A stretch of 64,000 bases of DNA. Origin: Echinicola shivajiensis. Lineage in GTDB: Bacteria; Bacteroidota; Bacteroidia; Cytophagales; Cyclobacteriaceae. The notes beneath the pieces were generated by a model. That model was not told where the DNA came from and ran no database searches. It saw only the letters and a program-made list of their open reading frames with translations. Position 1 is the stretch's first letter. Each line of letters starts with the position of its first letter. The stretch lies in assembly GCF_018642165.1 (NCBI RefSeq), contig NZ_JAHHZM010000006.1:205573-269572 (forward strand), in the 5' to 3' direction. Position numbers and translations under genes: made by a program. Below, one piece after another: positions 38,363-48,035 of the stretch.

Positions 38363-39118
38363 CTATTGTGCTACCCAACCTCCATCTACGGCCATAGCAT
38401 GTCCTGTTACAAAAGATGATTTATCTGATAATAACCATAAAACCGCTTCAGCAATTTCTTGTGCTTTTCCTATTCTTCCCACTGGCTCCATATTCTCAAA
38501 TTCCTTCAAAACTTTATTATCGTTTCCTGTAAATCGATCGATCATTGGCGTTTTGATCACTCCTGGGCAAACCGCATTTACACGGATGCCTTCTTTGGCA
38601 TATTCCAGGGCAGCTGTTTTGGTTAGTCCTAAGACCCCATGCTTTGAAGCGGTATAGGCAGGAATATTAGCAAAACCTACCAAACCGGCTATGGAGGAAT
38701 TATTCACGATGGCACCTTTACCCTTTTTAATCATTTGTTCAATCTCATATTTCATGCACAACCATACTCCCTTTAAGTTGGTGTTGATTACTTTTTCCCA
38801 ATTGGCTAAACTACATTCATGCGTTGGAGCGGTTAGCCCTTCTGTTCCTGCATTGTTAAAGGAATAGTCTAATTGGCCAAATGTTGCTATGGTTTTATTA
38901 ATCATTTCCTTTACTTGTTGATCATTGGAAACATCACAATTAATAAAGATGATTTTTCCATTTGAATTCTTGACCAAATCCTTTGTCTCCTGATTTTCTA
39001 CAATATCAGAAATAGCTACGTTTGCTCCAGTTTTCACAAGGGCTTTGGCAGTGGCATGGCCAATTCCTGTATTTCCTCCTGTAACCAAAGTTGTTTTGTT
39101 TTTAAGAGATTCGTACAT
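38363..39118 (-). CDS. Short-chain dehydrogenase/reductase (SDR)
   Basis: 251 aa classical SDR. The cofactor motif is TGGNTGIG, the NNAG motif is present (FNNAGTEG), and the catalytic Ser/Tyr/Lys are in NNSSIAG and YTASKHG. The C-terminal VTGHAMAVDGGWVAQ is typical. The acidic residue after the second strand (SDIVEN) suggests NAD preference. It starts 11 bases after the ppsA stop, so it is the second gene of that operon. Substrate unknown. Confidence 0.92.
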   Translation of the reverse strand: MYESLKNKTTLVTGGNTGIGHATAKALVKTGANVAISDIVENQETKDLVKNSNGKIIFINCDVSNDQQVKEMINKTIATFGQLDYSFNNAGTEGLTAPTHECSLANWEKVINTNLKGVWLCMKYEIEQMIKKGKGAIVNNSSIAGLVGFANIPAYTASKHGVLGLTKTAALEYAKEGIRVNAVCPGVIKTPMIDRFTGNDNKVLKEFENMEPVGRIGKAQEIAEAVLWLLSDKSSFVTGHAMAVDGGWVAQ

Positions 39119-39129
39119 GATAGTAGGGG

Positions 39130-41541
39130 TTAAGGCTTAACATTCAATAAAGAATGATTTTGCTGTTTTTCTGCCATAGAAATATTTTCAATTCCAGTTA
39201 TCAATGCATCTGGGTTAAAGGATATACTGTCTATGCCCTGAGCGACCAAAAACTGGGTAAAATCCGGAAAATCACTTGGAGCTTGACCACATAGGCCTAC
39301 CTTAATACCATTGGCATGTGCAGCTTGGATCAATTGGCTGATCATTTTTTTTACTGCAGCATTTTTTTCATCAAAAAGGTGGTGGATGATTGAGGAGTCC
39401 CTGTCTACACCTAGTACCAATTGCGTAAGGTCATTTGAACCAATAGAAAAACCATCAAAGAGATCTGCAAATTCATTGGCGAGGATTGCATTGCTGGGGA
39501 GCTCAGTCATGACGTAAATTTCAAGTCCATTCTTGCCTCTTTCTAAACCAAAGTTTTTTATGGTTTGCAGGACTTTTACTCCTTCTTCAGTTGTGCGGCA
39601 AAATGGAATCATGATCTTTATATTGGTCATGCCCATTTCATCTCTAAGGATCCTGATGGATTCACACTCCAAGGCAAATCCATCCTTATAATTATCATGA
39701 TAGTACCTTGAAGCCCCTCTGAAACCTAACATGGGGTTTTCCTCATTAGGCTCAAAAGTACTTCCCCCCAACAGCTTGGCATATTCATTGGTTTTAAAGT
39801 CACTCATTCGTACAATTACCTCCTTGGGGTAAAATGCAGCTGCTACCAGTCCCAGATGTTGAGAAAGGATTGATGTGAAATAGTGTTTTTTATCCTGAAA
39901 ATTGACTGTTTTCTTTTCTATTTCATCCTTTTCGGGTCCATCGGGTAGCTCGTCAAATTTTACTAATGCCATTGGGTGAATACCAATGACATCTGCTATA
40001 ATAAATTCCATTCGAAGTAATCCAACCCCTAGATTGGGATAGTTGGCTAGTCGGAATGCCTGAAAAGGATTAGCAAGGATGAATTTTGGCTCAGTTTTGG
40101 TTTTAACTTCCTTAGATAGTACGACCTGTTTTTGCTCCCAATTGATCTTGCCATCATAAATATACCCCGTGTCTCCTTCTATACAGGAAACGGTTATTAA
40201 TTGGCCATCTTTTAATTTTTCAGTAGCATTTTGTGCACCAACGACGGCGTGGATTCCCAATTCCCTCGCTACAATGCTAGCATGGCTGGTTCTTCCCCCC
40301 TTATTGGTTACAATGCTGACTGCTTTGCGTAGCAAAGGATTCCAGTCAGGACTTGTAATGTCTGCTACAATAATATCTCCTTTACGCACTTTATCTTCGT
40401 CTGCAAGACTATTTACCAAGCAAACTTTTCCCGATACAATTGATCTGCCCACTGCGGTCCCTGAACATATTGGCTTGGGCTTCGAAAGGAGATGATATTC
40501 TTTTTCTTGGATCTTGTTTTTGTCTTTTTGTGAGTGTATGGTTTCTGGTCGTGCCTGCACAATATAGATAATGCCCGAATTGCCATCTTTTGCCCATTCA
40601 ATATCCATTGGAATTCCATAGTGCTTTTCAATTTGATAACAATTCATGCCCAGCTTTTCAACTTCCTCATCAGTTAATGAAAATTGGTTCCTTTCCTCGG
40701 TACTTGTAGGGATATTCATTATTGGTTTAGGTCCCTTATTAGCATAAACCATTTTATTTTGTTTGGTCCCGAGTTTTTTGTAAAGAATACGTGCTTGATT
40801 TTTTGCGAGAAATGGCTTGAACAGGTAAAATTCATCAGGGTTCACAGCACCCTGTACGATGTTTTCTCCTAGGCCATAAATAGATGTTATATAAATGACA
40901 TTCTCAAAACCACTTTCTGGATCAAGGGTAAAGGCCACTCCAGCTGAGCCTATGTCTGATCTAACCATTTTTTGTACTCCAACAGATAGGTACACCTTCA
41001 TATGTTCGAAGCCTTTGTCAAGACGGTATTTGATGGCCCTGTCATTGAACAACGAAATATAACATTTTTGAATAGCATCAATTAGTTGACCATGATCGCT
41101 AATATTTAGAAAACTATCATGCTGACCTGCAAAACTTGCCGAGGGAAGATCTTCTGCTGTAGCACTACTCCTGACGGCAAACGTATCATGATTATGATTT
41201 AACTGCTCAAAGGCATTAATAATGGAAGTGAGCACGTCTTTTGGAAACTTTCCTTGGCCTATAATTTTTCTACACTTACTCCCTATTTCTGCCAGGTTGC
41301 TTAATTCATCCTTGTCTAGCTGATCCAATTCTTCGGTAAGGGGAGTGATGAGATCATTAGCGTGTAAATATTCTTGGTAAGCTGTAGCTGTTAGGGCAAA
41401 TCCCTCGGGAATATTAATTCCAAATGATTTCAATTTCTGTGTCATTTCCCCTAGAGAAGCATTTTTTCCCCCGACTTTCTGAATGTCATTATTGGAGATA
41501 TTTGAAAAAGGAATACAATATGATTGATGAGAGATGGACAT
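39130..41541 (-). CDS. ppsA: Phosphoenolpyruvate synthase
   Basis: 803 aa. It converts pyruvate and ATP to PEP, AMP and phosphate. The N-terminal ATP-grasp domain has KVGGKNASLGEM and AVRSSATAEDLPSASFAGQHDS. The swivelling domain carries the phospho-histidine motif GGRTSHASIVARELG with His420. The C-terminal PEP domain has GSNDLTQLVLGVDRD and GLCGQAPSDFP with the acid/base Cys. It leads an operon with the SDR and has an FNR-like palindrome 192 bases upstream. It could restart gluconeogenesis when pyruvate or acetate accumulates. Confidence 0.95.
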   Translation of the reverse strand: MSISHQSYCIPFSNISNNDIQKVGGKNASLGEMTQKLKSFGINIPEGFALTATAYQEYLHANDLITPLTEELDQLDKDELSNLAEIGSKCRKIIGQGKFPKDVLTSIINAFEQLNHNHDTFAVRSSATAEDLPSASFAGQHDSFLNISDHGQLIDAIQKCYISLFNDRAIKYRLDKGFEHMKVYLSVGVQKMVRSDIGSAGVAFTLDPESGFENVIYITSIYGLGENIVQGAVNPDEFYLFKPFLAKNQARILYKKLGTKQNKMVYANKGPKPIMNIPTSTEERNQFSLTDEEVEKLGMNCYQIEKHYGIPMDIEWAKDGNSGIIYIVQARPETIHSQKDKNKIQEKEYHLLSKPKPICSGTAVGRSIVSGKVCLVNSLADEDKVRKGDIIVADITSPDWNPLLRKAVSIVTNKGGRTSHASIVARELGIHAVVGAQNATEKLKDGQLITVSCIEGDTGYIYDGKINWEQKQVVLSKEVKTKTEPKFILANPFQAFRLANYPNLGVGLLRMEFIIADVIGIHPMALVKFDELPDGPEKDEIEKKTVNFQDKKHYFTSILSQHLGLVAAAFYPKEVIVRMSDFKTNEYAKLLGGSTFEPNEENPMLGFRGASRYYHDNYKDGFALECESIRILRDEMGMTNIKIMIPFCRTTEEGVKVLQTIKNFGLERGKNGLEIYVMTELPSNAILANEFADLFDGFSIGSNDLTQLVLGVDRDSSIIHHLFDEKNAAVKKMISQLIQAAHANGIKVGLCGQAPSDFPDFTQFLVAQGIDSISFNPDALITGIENISMAEKQQNHSLLNVKP

Positions 41542-41733
41542 TTTAAATATTGATTTATTATGAATTAATGTTTGATATCATAAATCGGAATTTGAGTACT
41601 TCCATCAATTATCTATTCACTATTTAGGGATGTTTTATTTCAATATCCCTGACTTTTGATGTGCGGTTTCTTTATTATGAATAAATCTAGTAGGATTATA
41701 AACCATAAAAAATGATGGCAACTGCAATTAATG

Positions 41734-41747
41734 ATGATGAGTATCAT
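41734..41747. promoter_or_regulatory. FNR-like palindrome, site 9 (ppsA operon)
   Basis: ATGATGAGTATCAT, an exact ATGAT-N4-ATCAT match, 192 bases upstream of ppsA. Confidence 0.65.
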
Positions 41748-41827
41748 TCCATTAATACCGGGGCAGAAAGTTGACAGCATTTTGAATTGAGGCCTATTAG
41801 GTAGGGAAACGAAATGGAAGTGGGTTT

Positions 41828-42146
41828 TTATGGTTTTAAACTATCAAGGATATATATAATCTGGTCTCTCAGCATATCTTCCATCATTGATTTGCCTTTC
41901 ATAATTTGCTGCATTAGCTCATTATTGGTGTAAAGCTTGGTCATTATCCAATATGTATTGTAGCATATTCGATATCGTTTTCGGCTCATTACAAATTGTA
42001 TTCATGATTTCATTTTGCAATGATTCTTTTTAGAAGCGTGTCTACTCTTTTCTCTTGAAGCTTAGAGCAGCTTATTGCTACAATGATATTGCTACAATGA
42101 TAAGTGCTAAACTTAGAAGGATATTAATAACTGTTGTTTTCATCAT
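41828..42146 (-). pseudogene. Small lipoprotein gene broken by a 14-bp tandem duplication
   Basis: Reading minus from ATG 42146 gives a signal peptide, MMKTTVINILLSLALIIVAI, then a stop caused by two abutting copies of a 14-mer (42074-42087 and 42088-42101). Removing one copy restores ...LIIVAISCSKLQEKRVDTLL, a lipobox cysteine followed by a helical start. Two more one-base shifts are needed further on (near 42010 and 41935), after which the frame reads ELMQQIMKGKSMMEDMLRDQ and ends at TAA 41830-41828. The Met/Gln-rich helical tail resembles small periplasmic proteins with repeated MMQ-type segments; function unknown. Confidence 0.5.
42074..42101. repeat. 14-bp perfect tandem duplication
   Basis: ATTGCTACAATGAT is repeated twice without a gap. 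It falls inside the signal-peptide region of the lipoprotein pseudogene and is the direct cause of its first frameshift. Confidence 0.9.
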
Positions 42147-42384
42147 TAAGGGTGTTTCTATGCAATGGTACAAGCATTTTTAACGATGGGCATCAAGGGC
42201 AAATCCGTTACACTTCCTTTATTTTAAATTTTACTGCTCAAGTTTATCCAAGAATGGGCAGAGAGGCTAAATACACCTGTACAAAAGTGATAATGATACC
42301 TACTTAGAAACATAAGCGACCATTGAAACTATTTTTTTATCGGAAATTTGATGGTTAAATGTTTTTAGAAAATCCATTAATTAA

Positions 42385-43532
42385 ATGAAGACAAAAATAA
42401 CGCTACTGGGTTTAGCTGGAATGCTAATATTTGCTGCTTGTTCCAAATCCGATTATGAAGAAAACCAAGATGGAATAATTCTCAACTTGGTACAAAAGGA
42501 TAAGAAAGAAGCCGCTAAGCTAAGATTGCAGGTATTAGGTGATGAACTGATCCATGTCTCGGCTACGCCTGACCAGCACTTTCCCAAAGACACAAGTTTA
42601 ATTATTGTTCCGAATGCTCAAACAATTCCTTTCACCGTAGATGATACCGGTGATTCTATCACCTTAAGCACTGCTCGGTTGAATGTAAGGGTATCGAAAT
42701 CTGATGGTGGAATAATATTCAAGGATAAAGACAATCGCCGTATTTTGGCTGAGGCGAAGGGGGGGGCAGGATGTTTGTTCCTATTGAGGTAGAAGGAACA
42801 AAGGGCTACTCGGTTAGGCAGCTATTTGATTCACCGGATGACGAGGCTTTTTATGGATTGGGACAGCACCAGGCCGATGAATTCAATTATAAAGGAAAAA
42901 GTGAGGAATTGTTCCAATACAATACAAAGGTTTCTGTACCATTTATTGTTTCCAATAAAAATTATGGGCTCTTGTGGGACAGTTACTCTTTAAGCCGTTT
43001 TGGGGACAGCCGGGAATTTAAGCAACTAAACAAGGTATTTACCTTATACGATAAAGGAGGACAGGAAGGTAGTCTGACAGGTACTTATGAGTCTTCGAGC
43101 ATTGAATGGCCAAGATTGGTACGCAAGGAAGATTCTCTGCATTTTGAAGATATTAAGACGGTAAGAAACCTGCCTGAAAATTTCCCTTTGAAAGGAGCTA
43201 ATGTTACCTATGAAGGTGCTATTGAGGCTCCTCATGACGGGATATATCAGTTTAGCCTATATTATGCCGGATATGTGAAAGTTTATTTAAATGACGAATT
43301 GGTAGTACCGGAACGTTGGAGAACATCTTGGAACCCGAATAGTTATAAATTTACTTTTGAGATGGAGTCCGGTAAGAGAGTACCATTGCGCATAGAGTGG
43401 AAACCAGACGGTGGTAAATCCTATTTTGGCATGAAGGTGCAGACACCACAGGAGGAAGATGAATTAGGTAAACAGGTGTGGTGGAGTGAAATGAACAAGA
43501 AAATGGATTATTACTTTGCTTACAAGTTTTGA
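42385..43532 (+). pseudogene. GH31 glycosidase with PA14 insert, frameshifted and truncated
   Basis: N-terminal third of a secreted GH31 alpha-glycosidase. The first frame (42385-42792) has a lipoprotein signal (LLGLAGMLIFAACSK) and the family's N-terminal beta domain. An eight-G run at 42759-42766 shifts the frame; one more G, or two fewer, would join it to the second frame beginning near 42771. That part has EAFYGLGQHQADEFNYKG, typical of GH31, then a PA14-like insert (APHDGIYQFSLYYAGYVKVY) as in Bacteroidota xylosidase-type GH31 enzymes. It stops at DYYFAYKF, before any catalytic residue, where the integrase region begins. About 550 residues are missing. Confidence 0.85.
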
Positions 43533-43541
43533 CATCATTTT

Positions 43542-43563
43542 GTGTGCAAATCGTGCGCAAATC
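43542..43563. repeat. Tandem 11-mers at the GH31/integrase junction
   Basis: GTGTGCAAATC and GTGCGCAAATC abut directly, differing at one base. They lie between the end of the broken GH31 frame and the recombinase start, a place where arm-type or core recombinase sites are expected. Confidence 0.45.
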
Positions 43564-43578
43564 TCAAATCAACTAGTC

Positions 43579-44838
43579 ATGGAAAAGAAACTTGCCAAGT
43601 CTGGAAAACAGTTTGAAATGACCATCTACTTGGACACCCGAAGGACTAAAGCAGATGGATTTTATCCATTAAAAATAAAGGTTTATACTCCAATGCCCAA
43701 AAGACGGAAATACTATTCCGTTGGAATGGATATGGACGAGGTAACCTATGAAAAGGTATTCCTATCAGTTAAACCCAGAAAAGCTGAAAAGCAAATCCGC
43801 ATTCAAATAGAAAGCCTACTACATAAGTATATTGAGGTGGCCAATAGGCTGGACAATTTCACCTTTGAATCTTTTGAAAACCTCTTATTTAAACCTGAGG
43901 GTGATGTCAAGGATGTTTTCTATTTGTACCAACAAAAGATAAAGGCTTTAGAGTTGGAGAAAAGGGAAGCCACCAAACATACCTATGAGGCCAGTTTAAA
44001 AGCTATTAAGAAATTTCTAACAGCTAATCGACGAAAAAGGGAGCCCAAAAACCTTTACATACAAGATATCACAGTGGAATGGCTAAAGAATTTTGAAAAG
44101 TGGATGCTTGATAAGGGGAATACAAAAACAACCGTTGGCTATTACTTAAGAACGCTTAGACACATCTTTAATACCATCAAAACTGATCATTATCCTTTTG
44201 GTAAAAATGGCTATGTTATTCCCAAGGGAACTAATAAAAAGAAGGCCTTGGATAAGCACCAATTAAAATTATTATTTGAGGGTGAACCGCAGAACCAATT
44301 CCAACAAAGAGCCAAAGACTTTTGGTTTTTCTCTTACTTATGCAAAGGGATGAATATGAAGGATATCTTGTATCTCAAGCGGAAAAACGTTAACGGTGAT
44401 TTCTTAGAATTTGTAAGGGAAAAAACCAAGGATACCACAGACGATCAAATTGTTATTCGTGTACCACTTTTGAAGCACTCCAAAAAGGTGATCAAATTGT
44501 ATGGAGCAACCAGTGGCGATCGTGAAGAATATGTATTTCCGATTCTTCACAAAGAAATGGGGGAAGGAGAAAAACTCAAAGCTAAACAGAACTTTACTCG
44601 TTTTGTCAATCAGCATATGAAGCGATATGCCGAAAAATCGGGAATCAAGGATAATGTCAGTACATACACTGCAAGACATAGTTTTGCTACCATGGCAATA
44701 CGAAATAACGCTTCCACTGAATATGTAGGAGAATCCTTAGGACATGCTGATATTAAGACGATTAAGGCGTATATTAAGAGCTTCTTGGATGATGAAAGTG
44801 ATAGAGAAATGTTGGGGAAGTTGATGGATTTCAATTAA
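43579..44838 (+). CDS. Tyrosine recombinase / integrase
   Basis: 419 aa from ATG 43579; the longer TTG start overlaps the GH31 remnant. An N-terminal arm-binding domain (MTIYLDTRRTKADGFYPLKI), a SAM-like core-binding domain (about 110-205) and a C-terminal catalytic domain are seen. TYTARHSFATM supplies box-II residues and LGHADIKTIKAYIKSF the His and the nucleophile Tyr. At the Arg-I position the sequence is YLCKGMN, with Lys instead of Arg, as often seen as non-Arg in this Bacteroidota subfamily. It follows a GH31 gene cut short, so it probably marks an integration or a deletion. No other mobile-element genes are adjacent. Confidence 0.9.
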   Translation: MEKKLAKSGKQFEMTIYLDTRRTKADGFYPLKIKVYTPMPKRRKYYSVGMDMDEVTYEKVFLSVKPRKAEKQIRIQIESLLHKYIEVANRLDNFTFESFENLLFKPEGDVKDVFYLYQQKIKALELEKREATKHTYEASLKAIKKFLTANRRKREPKNLYIQDITVEWLKNFEKWMLDKGNTKTTVGYYLRTLRHIFNTIKTDHYPFGKNGYVIPKGTNKKKALDKHQLKLLFEGEPQNQFQQRAKDFWFFSYLCKGMNMKDILYLKRKNVNGDFLEFVREKTKDTTDDQIVIRVPLLKHSKKVIKLYGATSGDREEYVFPILHKEMGEGEKLKAKQNFTRFVNQHMKRYAEKSGIKDNVSTYTARHSFATMAIRNNASTEYVGESLGHADIKTIKAYIKSFLDDESDREMLGKLMDFN

Positions 44839-44915
44839 AAAAGATGTGGTTGGAATAAAAATAAAATCTAAACAAGTTTAATAAAGACCTTTTTAATTAA
44901 ATATTTAAAGTTAAG

Positions 44916-44943
44916 AGTACCGAGTTGTTGACCTCTAGGTACT
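44916..44943 (+). terminator. Hairpin after the integrase
   Basis: AGTACC-GAG pairs with CTC-TA-GGTACT, giving a nine-pair stem with a two-base bulge, about 80 bases past the integrase stop. There is no strong T-run, so termination is only possible. Confidence 0.35.
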
Positions 44944-44999
44944 TGTTTCGAACCGGTTTTTGGAGGATTTGGAGGAGGTTTTAAAATTAAGCGCTAAGA

Positions 45000-45040
45000 T
45001 ATTGATTCCCTAACATTATCCATATGTTAGGGAATCAATA
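45000..45040 (-). terminator. Perfect 17-bp stem-loop overlapping the regulator stop codon
   Basis: 45000-45016 and 45024-45040 are exact complements around a seven-base loop. The regulator's last codons and its TAA (45029-45027) lie inside one arm. It is the likely 3' end of the regulator transcript. Confidence 0.7.
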
Positions 45041-48035
45041 CTTTTAAAAAATCGACGATGGTGTCGTTTTCATTGAGCTCCAATTTTTTTCTAAGGCGAT
45101 GTCGGGCGACTTTTATAGAACTTAGTGAAATACCAAATAGTGTGGCCATATTTTGAGAAGTAAATCCCATATAGATCAGGGCACACAGCTTTACGTCCCT
45201 TTCACTAAGTGAGGGATTATTGGATTTTAAGGTTTTGATAAAACCTGGGTGAATTTGATTAAATAGTTCGTAAAACTGGTCCCAGTCTTTGTCCAGCATA
45301 ATGCTGTCATCGATATGTTCAATCAGTACCTTAAGGTTTTCTTTTTTTATAGGATTGTTTTTGAGTTCTTTTCGTAGGCTAGCTTTGATCTCATTGAGCA
45401 AATCATGTTTATGGACCGTTCGTAAGGTCAGGTTGGTAAGTTCTCCGGTTTTAAAGCTTAATTCATCTTTAAGTTGCTTTTGTTTTAAAGCTTGATTGTT
45501 TTTTTCAATGTTTAAAAGGTCGATTTTGTTTTGGGCGATCTTTGACTGTTGCTTTTTTACTTCCTGAGCCTTTTCATCTAAAAGTATTTTTAAGTTTTGT
45601 CTTTGTTTTGTGAGCGATGATAATCTCCATCGGTATAAAGACAGTAGCACAAGGATCAAAAGGACTATTAGGCAAATCTGAAACCACCGGCTTTCTAAGA
45701 GTGTTGGTAATACTTTAATTTTTACGTAGGAGATATGAGGACTCCAAGCCCCATTTTTATTGGCTGCTTTTACATAAAGCGTATATTCTCCTGGCTTAAG
45801 GTTGGAGAAGGATAGGGATTTCTGATGGCCGATGTTGTTCCATGAGTCTGATAATCCTTTTAACATATAGGCATAATTGACCTGTTCGGAGAGAATCGGA
45901 TCGCTGCAGGCATAGTTTATGGTAAGTAAAATGTTTTCTGGAGCAATATTAATTTGTTTGTTCGGGTTGTTTTGGTAATTGTAAATAGATGTCGAAGATA
46001 AAGTAGAGGAGGTATTCTGACTTTTTGATATCGCAGCAGTAAAATTGATTTTAAAATTGGGATCAGAGGGCCTAAGGTCTTTTGGGTCGAAAAAGGAAAG
46101 TCCGTAGCTACCAGCCATCAGTATTTTGCCATCATGTGATAAATGCGCTTTACCTCCTGTGAAAGGATAAATCCCATTGCTTTCATCGAAGTCTGTGATA
46201 TTGCCTGAGGGATCAATTTTAGTGAGTCCAGAATTTGTACTTAACCAAATATTGTCGGAATCATCCATTAAAATCCCCTGAATGATTGAGGATCGTTTGT
46301 TGGGTAGCTTAATCCGTTCAAAATTATCATTTTCTCTATTGTATTTATTCAAACCAAATCCATAAGTGCCCACTAATATAGACAGGTCTTTGGTTTTACC
46401 TATGCTAAGGATATGGTTGTTGCTAATTGACAGAGAATCATTTTCATTATATAAGTATTTGTGTTTTTTGAGTATCCCGTTTTTCATTTCGTAGCGGAAA
46501 AGCCCGCTAATGGTTCCAGCCCACATGTCTCCGTTTATGTCTTGAAAAATTGATTTTGTCCCATTTGAAAGTGGTATGAGTTTGGATGAAGGGGATAAGT
46601 CTTGGACAGGCCTTAAATTCATGTCAAAAATGGTGATCCCCATTCTATGGCCAACCCAAATATTGCCTTCCTTGTCTTCAGCAATGGAGAAAACAGAATT
46701 GAATTGTTTGTTACTTTTTATAGGAATGAACTTATCACTGCGCAAGTCTAACACACTCAATCCTCCTCTAAAAGTACCTATCCATAGCCGGTCTTTTCGA
46801 TCTTGGCATAGCGATAGAACTATACCTCCATTAAGGTCATTTTTTCGATTAGGATGATCGGTATAGAGCTTTGAAACTTGGGTTTGTCTATTATACCTTA
46901 ATAAGCCTTCCCTTCCTGCCGATAGCCAAATGTCCCCTTTATTATCCTCAAGAATGACGGACCCTTGTTGGTCCACATGCGAGAAGCCTAGTTGGCTTGA
47001 AGAAATGTTGGTAATGTTGAACTTACTTTTTAGTACTGAAAGCCCACCATGTACAGTAGCTAGAAAAATATTATCACCCAAGCCTTTTTTGATAGAGAGG
47101 ATTGAATTGTCAGCGATACTGTTGGTGGTTGAGTTTTGAAAGAAATAACTGAAAGCACCTTTGTCTATCTCGTACAAATTTAAGCCTCCCCCATCTGTGC
47201 CGATCCATAGGTGATTGTTTTCTGCCAGAATTGAAATAACCATATTATTATTGATCGTTTTTTCAGGGGAAGAGTCATTTTTGAAATGGCTGAGAATTTG
47301 TCCATCAGCATCGATTTTTAAAAGCCCGTTTCCATTGGTGGCTACCCATAGATTTCCTGATTGGTCTGGAGCGATGTCATTTATATAGGTGTGATTTTCA
47401 TTTCTGTCTAAATAAATCTCAGAAGTATCATTACGGTATTTGAAAACCGTGCCATCAGTGGAGCCTATCCACAGATTATCATGTGCGTCTTGGACAATTG
47501 CAGTGGCATAACCAGTTATTTTCTCAGGCTTTTGTATAATCTCAAATTTCTCTTTTACCAATGAACCATCTGAATCAGGCAAAAATTTGACCAAGTAGCC
47601 ATAGTTGGAACCAAAATAGATAAAGCCGTCCGAGGAATGCCCAATACAGGTGATTCTTTGGTTAATTATGGTCTGTAAATCTGGGTTTTTAACAGTTAAT
47701 TTTTTGAATTGGTTGATTTGCGCGTCGTAGAAGTAAATTCCTTTATTTGTTGCTGCCCATATATTGTTGTGGCTATCTTCTATCAGTTGGTTGATAGTAT
47801 TGTTCCTGTCCAAATAATAAGAAGAGGTGTTTTCACCATCGTATCTATCAATAGTTATTTTATTGCCTATCCAGATTATTCCGTTTGAAGCTTGAAGTAC
47901 ATCAGTTACCCGGGTATCTGATAATCCATCCTTATTATTTAATGATTTGAACTGTAGCACATATTGCTGAGCAGTTAAATGCTTGCCCCAAGCAATCAAA
48001 GCAAGAAATAAAAATAAGATTGACTTAATACTCAT
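45027..48035 (-). CDS. Membrane-spanning beta-propeller regulator with LuxR-type HTH
   Basis: 1002 aa. A signal peptide (cleavage near HLTAQ) precedes about 14 two-component-regulator propeller repeats (patterns IWIGT, LWVATNGNGL, DGGGLN), then a Y_Y_Y domain (SFSNLKPGEYTLYVKAANKNG). One transmembrane helix follows (about 770-790) and then a charged coiled coil. The C-terminus is a GerE/LuxR-type HTH (LSERDVKLCALIYMGFTSQNMA, then SIKVARHRLRKKL). There is no kinase domain, so it should sense a glycan fragment in the periplasm and bind DNA directly from the membrane. It is divergent from susC and probably controls the locus. Confidence 0.92.
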   Translation of the reverse strand: MSIKSILFLFLALIAWGKHLTAQQYVLQFKSLNNKDGLSDTRVTDVLQASNGIIWIGNKITIDRYDGENTSSYYLDRNNTINQLIEDSHNNIWAATNKGIYFYDAQINQFKKLTVKNPDLQTIINQRITCIGHSSDGFIYFGSNYGYLVKFLPDSDGSLVKEKFEIIQKPEKITGYATAIVQDAHDNLWIGSTDGTVFKYRNDTSEIYLDRNENHTYINDIAPDQSGNLWVATNGNGLLKIDADGQILSHFKNDSSPEKTINNNMVISILAENNHLWIGTDGGGLNLYEIDKGAFSYFFQNSTTNSIADNSILSIKKGLGDNIFLATVHGGLSVLKSKFNITNISSSQLGFSHVDQQGSVILEDNKGDIWLSAGREGLLRYNRQTQVSKLYTDHPNRKNDLNGGIVLSLCQDRKDRLWIGTFRGGLSVLDLRSDKFIPIKSNKQFNSVFSIAEDKEGNIWVGHRMGITIFDMNLRPVQDLSPSSKLIPLSNGTKSIFQDINGDMWAGTISGLFRYEMKNGILKKHKYLYNENDSLSISNNHILSIGKTKDLSILVGTYGFGLNKYNRENDNFERIKLPNKRSSIIQGILMDDSDNIWLSTNSGLTKIDPSGNITDFDESNGIYPFTGGKAHLSHDGKILMAGSYGLSFFDPKDLRPSDPNFKINFTAAISKSQNTSSTLSSTSIYNYQNNPNKQINIAPENILLTINYACSDPILSEQVNYAYMLKGLSDSWNNIGHQKSLSFSNLKPGEYTLYVKAANKNGAWSPHISYVKIKVLPTLLESRWFQICLIVLLILVLLSLYRWRLSSLTKQRQNLKILLDEKAQEVKKQQSKIAQNKIDLLNIEKNNQALKQKQLKDELSFKTGELTNLTLRTVHKHDLLNEIKASLRKELKNNPIKKENLKVLIEHIDDSIMLDKDWDQFYELFNQIHPGFIKTLKSNNPSLSERDVKLCALIYMGFTSQNMATLFGISLSSIKVARHRLRKKLELNENDTIVDFLKVLIP

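Noticed and set aside
42759..42766. Programmed frameshift at the GH31 eight-G run
   Set aside because: The downstream gene lacks its catalytic part anyway, so productive frameshifting would make no enzyme; mutation, slippage or sequencing error is simpler.
44941..44965. tRNA 3' end as the integration target after the integrase
   Set aside because: TTCGAACC resembles a T-arm fragment, but no acceptor or anticodon arm can be built around it.
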